A stretch of DNA of 11,431 nucleotides from positions 1 to 11,431 of the forward strand of contig JAIIWC010000056.1 in NCBI GenBank assembly GCA_022745215.1, written 5' to 3'. The DNA is from Collinsella sp. GTDB taxonomy: Bacteria > Actinomycetota > Coriobacteriia > Coriobacteriales > Coriobacteriaceae. Numbering within the stretch: position 1 is the stretch's first letter; every line of letters starts with the position of its first letter. Positions 5,145 through 11,431 of the stretch are shown here, one piece after another. The notes beneath the pieces were generated by a model. It was not told the DNA's origin. It searched no databases and saw only the letters and a list, made by a program, of their open reading frames with translations. Made by a program: the position numbers and the translations under genes.

Positions 5145-5229
5145 GGTCTCTCCTCTGATAGGAACACGTTGGCATTAGGATACCCGCACGAAGCAGCAAC
5201 GTGACATCAACAAGAGGCCCATAACAAAA

Positions 5230-5249
5230 AGCTCCCATTGCTGGGAGCT
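5230..5249 (-). terminator. Duplicate tRNA-Leu terminator
   Basis: AGCTCCCA and TGGGAGCT form an 8-bp stem closed by GCAA on the minus strand, followed by TTTTTG. It is the same hairpin as 5419-5438. It separates the repeat region from the SPFH gene. Confidence 0.8.
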
Positions 5250-5260
5250 CTTTCAATCAA

Positions 5261-5278
5261 TGGTGCGGGCGAAAGGAC
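5261..5278 (-). pseudogene. Truncated tRNA-Leu(CAG): 3' 18 nt only
   Basis: The segment is identical to the final 18 nt of the intact tRNA-Leu, including encoded CCA, and the match stops inside the T-stem at 5279. The junction forms GGAC-GTCC, a small palindrome, and then enters the hairpin repeat. This parallels 264-283 at the tRNA-Arg locus. Confidence 0.85.
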
Positions 5279-5281
5279 GTC

Positions 5282-5379
5282 CGCGTATCCGCTTCGCGGA
5301 TCCGCACCGGCTTCGGCCGCCTGCCGGCGTCCTCGCCAGCTCGCTAAAAACGCTCCGCGTTTTCTTTACGCTCGCTCCT
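5282..5379. repeat. Hairpin-rich repeat element, copy B (beside tRNA-Leu)
   Basis: This is the second copy of the 98-bp element at 284-381 (86 of 98 identical, no gaps). The hairpins ATCCGC-TTC-GCGGAT (5287-5301) and AAAACGC-TCC-GCGTTTT (5347-5363) are exactly conserved. The middle CCGGC...GCCGG pairing is stronger here than in copy A. The flanks again are a truncated tRNA 3' end on one side and an inverted T-loop on the other. Confidence 0.75.
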
Positions 5380-5403
5380 TCACAGGTTCAAGTCCCTGTG
5401 ATG
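5380..5403 (+). other. Inverted tRNA-Leu T-loop remnant
   Basis: GGTTCAAGTCC at 5385-5395 on the plus strand is the exact reverse complement of the T-loop core of the intact tRNA-Leu at 5464-5474. It sits in a small stem CACAGG/CCTGTG with an 8-nt loop, one base too many for a real T-arm. No acceptor, D- or anticodon arm is recognisable to the left, so this is not a functional tRNA. Confidence 0.5.
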
Positions 5404-5418
5404 GGCCCATAACAAAAA

Positions 5419-5438
5419 AGCTCCCATTGCTGGGAGCT
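5419..5438 (-). terminator. Terminator of tRNA-Leu
   Basis: On the minus strand AGCTCCCA-GCAA-TGGGAGCT (8-bp stem, GNRA tetraloop) is followed by TTTTTTG. It lies 11 nt beyond the encoded CCA of tRNA-Leu. Confidence 0.88.
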
Positions 5439-5449
5439 CTTTAATTTAA

Positions 5450-5536
5450 TGGTGCGGGCGAAAGGACTTGAACCTTCATGGGGTTGCCCCCATACGGACC
5501 TGAACCGTACGCGTCTGCCAATTCCGCCACGCCCGC
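5450..5536 (-). tRNA. tRNA-Leu (anticodon CAG)
   Basis: This 87-nt class II tRNA sits on the minus strand. The acceptor is GCGGGCG with CGCCCGC, the anticodon stem TACGG/CCGTA with loop TTCAGGT (anticodon CAG, reading CUG), and the long variable arm TGGGGGCAACCCCA. The T-arm is GAAGG-TTCAAGT-CCTTT (outer pair G-T) and CCA is encoded. A promoter lies at 5548-5576 and a terminator at 5419-5438. Confidence 0.96.
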
Positions 5537-5547
5537 GTGCAGGAATT

Positions 5548-5576
5548 AGAATAACGGAGCGCCAGCACGAACGCAA
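5548..5576 (-). promoter_or_regulatory. Promoter of tRNA-Leu
   Basis: On the minus strand TTGCGT (5571-5576) and TATTCT (5548-5553) are 17 nt apart, with 11 nt from the -10 to the tRNA. This geometry is nearly the same as at both tRNA-Arg promoters. It begins only a few bases after the tatD stop codon. Confidence 0.68.
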
Positions 5577-5579
5577 GAA

Positions 5580-6497
5580 CTATTTTTGAAAAAGTTTGCA
5601 GGCATTCTCCCAAGCGGCTTGCACGATTGTTTCGGCGTCCTCACCCGTGCGATCGACACGGTCGTTAACCAGCGCGTTTGCCGTAATGGAGATCATTGCG
5701 GGCTCGCATTCAAGACCGCGGATGGGCTCCGGAGCCATATACGGGCAATCCGTCTCGAACAAAATTCGATCGAGTGGGGTTGCCGCGAATGCCTCGCGCA
5801 CGTCGTCGTTGCGCTTAAAGGTAGCCGCACCACCATAGGCGATATAGCAGCCCAGCTCCACAAAGCGCTCCATCGTGGCGCGGTCCTCGCCAAAACAGTG
5901 CAGCACACAACCGGCCTGGGGCACGCCCACCTCACGAAGCACGTTGTACGCATCAACGTGCGAGGTGCGCTCCCCATCCGAGTCCTCGTGACGCAGATGC
6001 AGCTCCACCGGCACGTTACGGCACACGGCAAGCTCGAGCTGGCGCGTCATGCAGTCAATCTGCACGTTATGGGGTGCCGGCGCGATATCGTCGTCATAGT
6101 CCATGTGGTAGTCCAGGCCGATTTCGCCAATACCGGCGCATAAGGGGTCATCGAGTGCGGCAACGACCTGCGCGTGAACGTCGTCGGTATAGTCCGGCGC
6201 ACCATACGGATGCACGCCGGCAAGATACTTGATCTGCGGGATATCCTGCATCGGCAGAATTTCGCGCACGAGCCAGTCGCTATAGTCCGTCACGCTGCGT
6301 TTGTCAGCGATGGGGTCGAACATCGTCACCAACAGGTCGACGCCCGCGGCTTTGGCGCGCACGAGCGTCTCGGGCACTTCTTTGCCCCAAAACGAAAGCA
6401 GATGCGCATGCGTGTCGGCAAGCGGCGCCAAGGGCACGGGACAAGCAACCGTCTTCTTTTTCTTGGTAAACGTCACGCGTTCGGCATTAAGCGTCAT
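5580..6497 (-). CDS. tatD: TatD family metal-dependent hydrolase/DNase
   Basis: TatD proteins are amidohydrolase-fold metal nucleases with 3'-5' exonuclease activity on single-stranded DNA and RNA. They act in the cytoplasm in DNA repair and quality control. The metal-ligand set is complete: DTHAH at 28-32, Glu in GEIGLDY at 124-130, His in ELHLRH at 165-170, LHCFGE at 199-204 and Asp in FETDCPY at 247-253. At 305 aa it is longer than the usual 255-265, because of a 25-residue N-terminal lead containing KKKK and a longer mid-region. Its ATG overlaps the rsmA stop by 11 nt, with GGAG 8 nt before the start inside rsmA, so translation is coupled to rsmA. Confidence 0.94.
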   Translation of the reverse strand: MTLNAERVTFTKKKKTVACPVPLAPLADTHAHLLSFWGKEVPETLVRAKAAGVDLLVTMFDPIADKRSVTDYSDWLVREILPMQDIPQIKYLAGVHPYGAPDYTDDVHAQVVAALDDPLCAGIGEIGLDYHMDYDDDIAPAPHNVQIDCMTRQLELAVCRNVPVELHLRHEDSDGERTSHVDAYNVLREVGVPQAGCVLHCFGEDRATMERFVELGCYIAYGGAATFKRNDDVREAFAATPLDRILFETDCPYMAPEPIRGLECEPAMISITANALVNDRVDRTGEDAETIVQAAWENACKLFQK

Positions 6498-7347
6498 GGA
6501 TTAGCTCCTGGGCCAGGCGGACAAAGTCGGCAACATCAAGCGTTTCGGCGCGCGTGGTGGATGCGATACCGCAAGCCTCAAAGGCGGCATCGAGCACGTC
6601 CTTGGCAAAGCCGTTGGCGCTCATGGAGTTGCGAATGGTCTTGCGACGCTGAGCAAATGCAGCATCAATCACGCGGGCCACAAACTCGCGGTCGAGTCCT
6701 TCGGGCACCACGCCGTCAACACGGTCGATACGCACGACGGCCGAGTCCACGTGCGGCGCCGGCATAAAGCAACGCGGCGGCACCTCAAAGCGACCCGTCA
6801 CCTGCGCATACAGGCCGAGCTTTGCCGTATAGCCGCCATAGGTCTTGTTGCCCGGCACTGCAGCAATGCGATCGGCAACCTCCTTTTGCACCATGACCAC
6901 GGCACGCTTGAGCGCGGGCATCGTCTGAAAAAACTGCAAGATGATCGTCGCCGCCACGTTATAGGGCAAGTTCGCGACAAATACCGTCGGCTCACCGCCG
7001 GCGGCCTGCTCAATCTGCTCCGGGCCCACCTTAAGCGCGTCACCCATGATAAAGCGGAAGTTGGCGTAGTCGGCGGCGTGAGCATCGAGCACCGGCTCGA
7101 GCTCGGGATCGGCCTCGATCGACGTAACGCACGCCGCCTCCTGCAGCAGGGCCAACGTCAGCGTGCCGCAACCCGGGCCGACCTCGAGCACGCGCTCATC
7201 GCCCGCAAGCTCAGCGAGCTCACAGATACGTTCGATCACATGGTTGTCGATCAGGAAGTTTTGGCCCAGGCGATGCTTGGTCGCAAGGCCAAACTCCTCT
7301 AGCAGCTCCCTAGTTGCCGTGGGGTTTGCCAAAGGCGAAGTTGTCAT
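6487..7347 (-). CDS. rsmA: 16S rRNA dimethyladenosine transferase RsmA/KsgA
   Basis: RsmA uses SAM to dimethylate A1518 and A1519 in helix 45 of 16S rRNA, a late 30S assembly checkpoint; its loss gives kasugamycin resistance. The 286-aa protein shows LGQNFL at 27-32, the SAM-binding VLEVGPGCGTLT at 53-64, the acidic SIEAD at 76-80, GDAL at 102-105 and the catalytic NLPYN at 126-130. The C-terminal AFAQRRKTIRNS characteristic of the KsgA family is also present. AAGGAGG lies 5 nt before the ATG at 7347. It overlaps tatD downstream. The metG terminator at 7386-7415 lies just upstream, so expression depends on readthrough or on a weak promoter in the 38 bp between. The commonly intervening rnmV gene (RNase M5) is absent here. 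Confidence 0.96.
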   Translation of the reverse strand: MTTSPLANPTATRELLEEFGLATKHRLGQNFLIDNHVIERICELAELAGDERVLEVGPGCGTLTLALLQEAACVTSIEADPELEPVLDAHAADYANFRFIMGDALKVGPEQIEQAAGGEPTVFVANLPYNVAATIILQFFQTMPALKRAVVMVQKEVADRIAAVPGNKTYGGYTAKLGLYAQVTGRFEVPPRCFMPAPHVDSAVVRIDRVDGVVPEGLDREFVARVIDAAFAQRRKTIRNSMSANGFAKDVLDAAFEACGIASTTRAETLDVADFVRLAQELIHDA

Positions 7348-7385
7348 GGTTGCCTCCTTAACATGGTGGCTGCATCGTAAAGTAA

Positions 7386-7415
7386 AAGGGCATGGACCGT
7401 TGCGGCCATGCCCTT
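7386..7415 (-). terminator. Terminator between metG and rsmA
   Basis: AAGGGCATGG (7386-7395) pairs with CCATGCCCTT (7406-7415). CCG/CGG inside can extend the stem around a 3-nt loop with a bulged base. On the minus strand it is followed by TTACTTTACG, a modest T-rich tail. It lies 43 bp after the metG stop. Confidence 0.75.
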
Positions 7416-7458
7416 ACCGTTACACAGCAAATTGCCGATATGGCACTCGCGCGACGTC

Positions 7459-9060
7459 TTAGCCCAGGCGCGGGAACAGCGGGTCGCCCTTCTCGACGGG
7501 CTGACCGCCGGCAAGCAAGCCCCAGGCGCAGATGCCCTTGAGGTCGTCGCTCGCGGCCTCGTCCTCGCAAGACAGGCGACGCAGAGCCTCGGCAGAAGTC
7601 TGGGGCATGAGCGGCATCAGCAGGTGGGCGGCGATGCGGATGGCCTCGAGCAGGTTGTAGATCACAAATGCCAGCTCGTCAGCCTTGGCCTCGTCCTTGG
7701 CAAGCGCCCAGGGCTCGGAGTCCTCGATGTAGTGGTTGGCGGCATGGATGAGCTCCATGACCTCATCCTTGGCTCCACCGTAATCGAGCACGTCCATCTT
7801 GGCCATGTAGCGCTCGACCAAACCGTCGGCAATCTTTGCCAGCGGGTTATCGAACGCGTCGGCAGACGCCGGTTTAGCCGGGGCGCAGCCGTCAAAGTAC
7901 TTTGCGCTCATGTTGAGCGAGCGCGAGATGAGGTTGCCCCAGCTGTTGGCCAGATCGGCGTTGTAGACCTGCTCCATGCGATCGAAGCTGATGGCGCCGT
8001 CGGTGCCGGGGACCACGTCGGTCATAAAGTAATAGCGGTAGCCCTCGACGCCCAGCATGTCGATAACATCCTGCGGAGCGATGGCGTTGCCGCGGCTCTT
8101 GGACATCTTCTCGGCCTTACCGGTCTCGGCATTGCGCACGGTCAGGAAGCCGTGGGCAAAGACGTGCTCGGGCAGGGCCTCGCCGATGGCCATGAGCATG
8201 GCGGGCCAAATGACGCAGTGGAAGCGGATGATGTCCTTACCCACAATATGGAACTGCGCGGGCCAGCGATAGGCCAGCTCGGCACGCGCCTCATCGGTGT
8301 CGACACCGTAGCCGACGGCCGTCATATAGTTGAGCAGCGCATCGAACCACACGTAGGTCACGTGACCCTCGTCAAACGGGACCTGAATACCCCAGTCAAA
8401 GCTCGTGCGGCTCACGGAAAGGTCGTTGAGGCCGCCCTCGACAAAGCTGCGAACCTCATTCATGCGGAATGCGGGCTCAACAAAGTCGGGGTGCTCGTCA
8501 TAGAGCTTGAGCAGTTTGTCCTGGAAGGCGGAAAGCTTAAAGAAGTAGGACTCCTCCTGCACGCGCTCAAGCGGACGGTGGCAGTCGGGGCATAGATGCT
8601 GGCCAACGCTGCCGTACTCCTCGTCGCCCTTCTGGACCTGCGTATCGGTGAAGTAGGTCTCGTCGGGCACGCAATACCAACCGTCGTAGCTGCCCTTATA
8701 CAGATAGCCGGACTCCTTCATGCGCTCCCACAGGTACTGCACGGCATGATGCTGGCGCGGCTCGGTGGTGCGGATAAAGTCGTCGTTGGAAATCTCGAGC
8801 TTGCTCCAAAGCTCTTTGAAGTGCGGGGCTTGGCTGTCGGTCCACTCCTGCGGCGTCATGCCATGCTTGGCTGCGGCCTCGGCGACCTTCTCGCCGTGCT
8901 CGTCCATGCCGGTCAGGAACTTAACGTTATAGCCGGCGGAGCGGCGATAGCGAGCCTGAACGTCGGCGATGATGGTGGAATAAGCCGTGCCCAGGTGCGG
9001 ATCGGCGTTGACGTAGTAGATGGGCGTCGTGATAAAGAACGAAGGCTTGCTTTGATCCAT
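7459..9060 (-). CDS. metG: Methionyl-tRNA synthetase
   Basis: This class I synthetase charges initiator and elongator tRNA-Met. The 533-aa product has TTPIYYVNADPHLGTAYS with the HIGH-equivalent HLGT at 22-25, VSRTSFDWGIQVP at 216-228, VWFDALLNY at 237-245 and KMSKSRGN at 318-325. The insert domain has CVPDE (130-134) and CPDC (157-160), so three cysteines plus an Asp replace the four-Cys knuckle; the related Bacillus type also carries PDE here. The helical anticodon domain fills 390-533 and ends LFPRLG. The C-terminal Trbp111-like tRNA-binding domain of 650-680-aa forms is absent, as in many actinobacteria. GGAGG lies about 9 nt before the ATG. rsmI precedes it by 69 bp, and a terminator follows. 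Confidence 0.97.
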   Translation of the reverse strand: MDQSKPSFFITTPIYYVNADPHLGTAYSTIIADVQARYRRSAGYNVKFLTGMDEHGEKVAEAAAKHGMTPQEWTDSQAPHFKELWSKLEISNDDFIRTTEPRQHHAVQYLWERMKESGYLYKGSYDGWYCVPDETYFTDTQVQKGDEEYGSVGQHLCPDCHRPLERVQEESYFFKLSAFQDKLLKLYDEHPDFVEPAFRMNEVRSFVEGGLNDLSVSRTSFDWGIQVPFDEGHVTYVWFDALLNYMTAVGYGVDTDEARAELAYRWPAQFHIVGKDIIRFHCVIWPAMLMAIGEALPEHVFAHGFLTVRNAETGKAEKMSKSRGNAIAPQDVIDMLGVEGYRYYFMTDVVPGTDGAISFDRMEQVYNADLANSWGNLISRSLNMSAKYFDGCAPAKPASADAFDNPLAKIADGLVERYMAKMDVLDYGGAKDEVMELIHAANHYIEDSEPWALAKDEAKADELAFVIYNLLEAIRIAAHLLMPLMPQTSAEALRRLSCEDEAASDDLKGICAWGLLAGGQPVEKGDPLFPRLG

Positions 9061-9129
9061 GGGGTTTGTCCTCCAGAAAAACGTTGCATACAGGGGATGA
9101 TTCTAGCGCAAGGGCTGGATATCCTCCAT

Positions 9130-10008
9130 CTATTGCATATCGAGCACCATGGCATAGACATCGCGCTTGCGGCGCGAATACTTCTGAGACAGGCGCTTGG
9201 CCACCGCAGAGGCGGGCTCCCCCTCCTCGAGCGCGGTGCGGATATCCTCGCGCAGGGCCTCGTCGGGATCCGCTACCGCAGCGCCAACCGGCGCGATGCC
9301 GGCCTCCTCATCCTCGCTCGGCGGCGCGATGACCAGCGCAATCTCGCCCTTTACCTCGCCGCGAGCACGCAGCTCCTCGGCAAGCTGGTCAGCGGGCCCG
9401 CGCAAGACCTCCTCGTGCAGCTTGGTGAGTTCGCGGCAGACGGCAACCTCACGCTGGGGAAAGACCTCCGCCACGGCCTCGAGCGTCGCCACGATGCGAT
9501 ATGGAGACTCGTAGAAGATGAGTGCGCCGGGCACCACGGCAAGGCGCTGCAAACGGCGCACACGGTCGCCGTGCTTTCGGCCCAAAAAGCCCTCGAAGAA
9601 AAAATGCTCGCAGGGAATGCCGGACGAAACAAGCGCCGTGACGCAAGCAGAGGGCCCGGGAATAACTTCGACGGGCACATCGGCCTCACGCGCCGCCTCG
9701 ACCAGCGCCTGGCCGGGATCGGACACGCTCGGCATGCCGGCGTCCGAGGCAAAGGCGAAGGTCTCCCCCGCCAGCAGACGGTCGACCAGGCCGGCAGCGC
9801 GGCTGGCGATCACATTCTCGTCGCAACGGACAAGCGGTTTGGAAATGCCCAGGTGCATCAGCAGCTTTGACGTCACACGCGTGTCTTCGCAGCAGATGAC
9901 ATCGGCAGCGGCAAAAGCCTCACCAACGCGCGGGGACAGGTCGCCCAGGTTGCCGATGGGCGTGCCGACCACATAGAGTTTGCCCGTATGGGCGCTGTTT
10001 TGCGTCAT
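9130..10008 (-). CDS. rsmI: 16S rRNA 2'-O-ribose C1402 methyltransferase RsmI
   Basis: RsmI methylates the 2'-OH of C1402 in the 30S P site; RsmH adds the base methyl to the same nucleotide. This tetrapyrrole-methylase-fold SAM enzyme is 292 aa, the usual length. Visible motifs are YVVGTPIGNLGDLSPR at 12-27, CEDTR at 40-44, ASDAGMPSVSDPG at 87-99, VIPGPSA at 115-121, FFEGFLGRK at 137-145, FYESPYRI at 165-172 and CRELTKLHEEVLRG further on. The ATG at 10008 is only 6 nt after the stop of the GH5-like gene. Its ribosome binding site is weak (TAGG overlapping that stop), so translational coupling is likely. metG follows 69 bp downstream. Confidence 0.96.
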   Translation of the reverse strand: MTQNSAHTGKLYVVGTPIGNLGDLSPRVGEAFAAADVICCEDTRVTSKLLMHLGISKPLVRCDENVIASRAAGLVDRLLAGETFAFASDAGMPSVSDPGQALVEAAREADVPVEVIPGPSACVTALVSSGIPCEHFFFEGFLGRKHGDRVRRLQRLAVVPGALIFYESPYRIVATLEAVAEVFPQREVAVCRELTKLHEEVLRGPADQLAEELRARGEVKGEIALVIAPPSEDEEAGIAPVGAAVADPDEALREDIRTALEEGEPASAVAKRLSQKYSRRKRDVYAMVLDMQ

Positions 10009-10014
10009 ATCAAC

Positions 10015-11076
10015 CTATTCAATCATGCCGCGCTCGAGCGTACCAAGCGCCGCGCGGGCGTCCCATGCTGCAATGCGCTTCTCGGTCTTCCACGTTTGGA
10101 AGAACCAACCGGCAGCCGGCGCAAACGAAGCCAGCTGGTTGGCGATAAACACGCGCTCGTAGGCATTGCGGCCCTCGGGCGTAACCGACGAGTTGGCAAA
10201 GATCGCCGCACCCGACCATTCGCCCACCAGCACGGGGAACCCAGTCGAAATCGCTTCTTTAAGCTCGCGCTTGTTACGCGAAATCGCCGTCGTCAGCCCG
10301 CGGGGGCTCGTGATGTCGAGCGCGTACTCGTCGCGGTAATGGTACAGGTGAAGGTCCATGTAGACGTTCTTGTACTTGGCGCCGCGCATAAAATGCTTCC
10401 ACTCGCTGGGATGCCCCGACGACGAGAAGACGACGATCTTATCCTCGGGCATATACGAACGGACGAGCTCGTAGGCATCGCGATAGAAATTGCGCAGGTA
10501 GTGAGCGGGAATGCCATCCGTCATGGTGAAGAGGCTCTTGCGAACGCTCATCTGCGGCGTGTCCAGCAGCTCAATGCCCAGCAGGCTCTCGGCCTCGCCA
10601 TAGCGATCGGCCAAGCGCTCGAGCACGTCGAGTGCGACATGACGGCCGTTGGTGGACGAATGCCACTCGGCGACAGCCTCCGGCGTGGTAGGCGAATCGT
10701 TGGAATCGCCCTGGCCACCGGGCACGGTTGCCAGATCGAGCAGCACGCGGATGTCGTACTTGGCAGCCCACTCAATTGCACGGTCGATGTAGTCGACAAC
10801 CGAGATGTAGGACGCATCGGACTCCTGCGAACCAAAGGCATACCAGGGCACCGGCAGACGCACGGCATTGAGACCGATCTGCGCCATGCGGCGGAAATCG
10901 TCCTCGCTCACAAACGTCTCGTAATGACGGCGCATGCGCTCGTTATAGGCGGCGGTACCCATGGCCTCCTGCAGCTCGGCCGCGTTGGATGCACCGGTCG
11001 CCGCGTACAGCGACGGGGTCACCCAAGGCTCGGGAATAAACCAGCCAGAGAGATTAACGCCGAGTATCCTCTCCAT
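10015..11076 (-). CDS. GH5-type (exo-1,3-beta-glucanase-like) protein with altered active site
   Basis: The 353-aa protein resembles the cellulase/exo-glucanase GH5 fold. Family landmarks are GVNLSGWFIPEPWVTPSLY at 6-24, GLNAVRLPVPWYAF at 68-81, MDLHLYHY at 240-247, the nucleophile motif VLVGEWSGA (Glu286) at 282-290 and GWFFQTWKTE at 323-332. Two key sites differ. The usual L-N-E-P with the acid/base Glu reads LLDTPQ (170-175, Asp172-Thr173 in place of Asn-Glu). The D-L-H-G-A-P stretch after strand 3 reads DLATVPGGQ (114-122), losing the His. No signal peptide is present, so it is cytoplasmic. The start at 11076 is chosen because AAGGGGG lies 5 nt upstream and family similarity begins there; the frame extends upstream but without a likely start. 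It is probably co-transcribed with rsmI. It may be a non-hydrolytic binding protein or have an altered mechanism. Confidence 0.85.
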   Translation of the reverse strand: MERILGVNLSGWFIPEPWVTPSLYAATGASNAAELQEAMGTAAYNERMRRHYETFVSEDDFRRMAQIGLNAVRLPVPWYAFGSQESDASYISVVDYIDRAIEWAAKYDIRVLLDLATVPGGQGDSNDSPTTPEAVAEWHSSTNGRHVALDVLERLADRYGEAESLLGIELLDTPQMSVRKSLFTMTDGIPAHYLRNFYRDAYELVRSYMPEDKIVVFSSSGHPSEWKHFMRGAKYKNVYMDLHLYHYRDEYALDITSPRGLTTAISRNKRELKEAISTGFPVLVGEWSGAAIFANSSVTPEGRNAYERVFIANQLASFAPAAGWFFQTWKTEKRIAAWDARAALGTLERGMIE

Positions 11077-11412
11077 CACTGCCCCCTTCGGATCATGCAG
11101 GTCGAACCCGCATCGTATTGCATAGGATAAGTATCGTTTTGAGTATACCCGCGTGTGCGGACAGGCGACCGAACGGTCTGTAAAGTGACGCGAAAGTGGG
11201 AGGAATGTCTGGGGCGGGCGGGCTCGGAATGGTGCGACGAGGTGTGTACGCTCGCCGGAGGCAGGCACCGGAAAGCGCGTCCCGTTCTATCGCTCAATAA
11301 TGGGGCGCATTTTCCGTTAGCAGGCCCAACCGGGGTAGCGCGTAGAGATGTGGTGTAAGAGGCGGGGGCATGCCCCCGCCTCTGCCCTTTCTTGAAAGGG
11401 TTGGGACACCGC
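11077..11412. other. Gene-free region upstream of the GH5-like gene
   Basis: No convincing gene is seen in these ~336 bp. On the minus strand, TATACT (11142-11147) and TATCCT nearby could be -10 elements for the GH5-like gene, but no good -35 is spaced correctly. An inverted repeat GACCG-AA-CGGTC occupies 11167-11178. The far end holds the strong palindrome at 11358-11383. A short plus-strand frame at 11155-11358 lacks a ribosome binding site and any family signature. The leader could hold a structured RNA, but no known riboswitch is recognised. Confidence 0.4.
11358..11400. terminator. Tandem hairpins: perfect 26-bp palindrome plus CCCTTTC/GAAAGGG stem
   Basis: 11358-11383 is a perfect palindrome whose halves are AGAGGCGGGGGCA and TGCCCCCGCCTCT. 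Directly beside it CCCTTTC-TT-GAAAGGG (11385-11400) forms a second stem. On the minus strand these would follow the apparent stop codon at 11413, so together they probably end the next gene. T-runs are lacking, so the exact mechanism is uncertain. Confidence 0.6.
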
Positions 11413-11431
11413 CTAGAATTCGTCGTTGGAG
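11413..11431 (-). CDS. Possible 3' end of a minus-strand gene (edge-truncated)
   Basis: On the minus strand the edge reads TCC-AAC-GAC-GAA-TTC-TAG, giving a C-terminal SNDEF followed by stop. The only support is the stop itself, the acidic C-terminal look and the hairpins that follow. The product cannot be identified from five codons. Confidence 0.3.

Larger units (their letters stand above)
5215..5278. repeat. Duplicated tRNA-Leu 3' flank, copy 1
   Basis: This ~64-bp segment recurs at 5404-5467, 189 bp away, with only a few differences. It contains GGCCCATAAC, the terminator hairpin 5230-5249, a short A/T linker and the last 18 nt of tRNA-Leu. The arrangement matches the 191-bp duplication at the tRNA-Arg locus. 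Confidence 0.75.

Noticed and set aside
5380..5413. Plus-strand tRNA gene ending at 5408
   Set aside because: Only a T-arm-like stem-loop is present, with an 8-nt loop. No D-arm, anticodon arm or pairing acceptor strand is visible upstream.
7408..8595. Long plus-strand open frame across metG
   Set aside because: It is antisense to the strongly supported metG, with composition typical of a shadow frame and no start signal.
11077..11268. N-terminal extension of the GH5-like protein to a start at 11268
   Set aside because: The extra 64 residues do not resemble a signal peptide or a domain, include likely promoter sequence and lack a ribosome binding site. The ATG at 11076 has one and begins at the family's conserved N-terminus.
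11155..11358. Possible 67-aa plus-strand protein upstream of the GH5-like gene
   Set aside because: It starts with GTG without a ribosome binding site, has no recognisable features and stops at the palindrome. It is probably noise.

Overview
The window looks like a chromosomal segment of a high-GC actinobacterium. Protein style, codon use and the rsmI-metG-rsmA-tatD gene order fit the Coriobacteriia, most likely Collinsella; this is recognition of style, not a database match. Almost everything lies on the minus strand and is housekeeping: tRNA genes, two aminoacyl-tRNA synthetases, three rRNA methyltransferases, proline synthesis and a TatD nuclease.

Layout, left to right. 1-608 is a tRNA-Arg(ACG) locus: two intact copies (23-99 and 455-531), each with its own consensus-like promoter, separated by a truncated tRNA 3' end, duplicated terminators and a GC-rich hairpin repeat. 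609-986 encodes an unrecognised 125-aa protein with a LexA-box-like site in its promoter. 1160-2443 is serS. Divergent from it, 2555-2728 encodes a 57-aa single-span membrane protein. An imperfectly palindromic, MITE-like block (2733-2878) holds the terminator between that small gene and proC (2885-3655). rlmH (3729-4199) follows an SPFH/band-7 protein gene (4206-5144) in a tightly coupled pair, with proC next in the same direction.

5215-5536 repeats the tRNA-Arg pattern at a tRNA-Leu(CAG) gene: intact tRNA, terminator, T-loop remnant, the same hairpin repeat, truncated tRNA-Leu 3' end and a second terminator. 5580-7347 carries overlapping tatD and rsmA. 7459-9060 is metG, 9130-10008 rsmI, and 10015-11076 a GH5-type glucanase-like protein whose start lies just after a gene-free region. 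Transcription probably runs GH5 -> rsmI -> metG -> terminator at 7386-7415 -> rsmA -> tatD. The right edge may hold the last codons of one further minus-strand gene.

The two most interesting signals are: (1) a 98-bp hairpin-rich repeat (86 of 98 identical, no gaps) beside two unrelated tRNA genes, each time between a truncated copy of that tRNA's 3' end and an inverted copy of that tRNA's own T-loop; and (2) the GH5 protein, which keeps the family fold motifs and the nucleophile but has lost the catalytic Asn-Glu pair.
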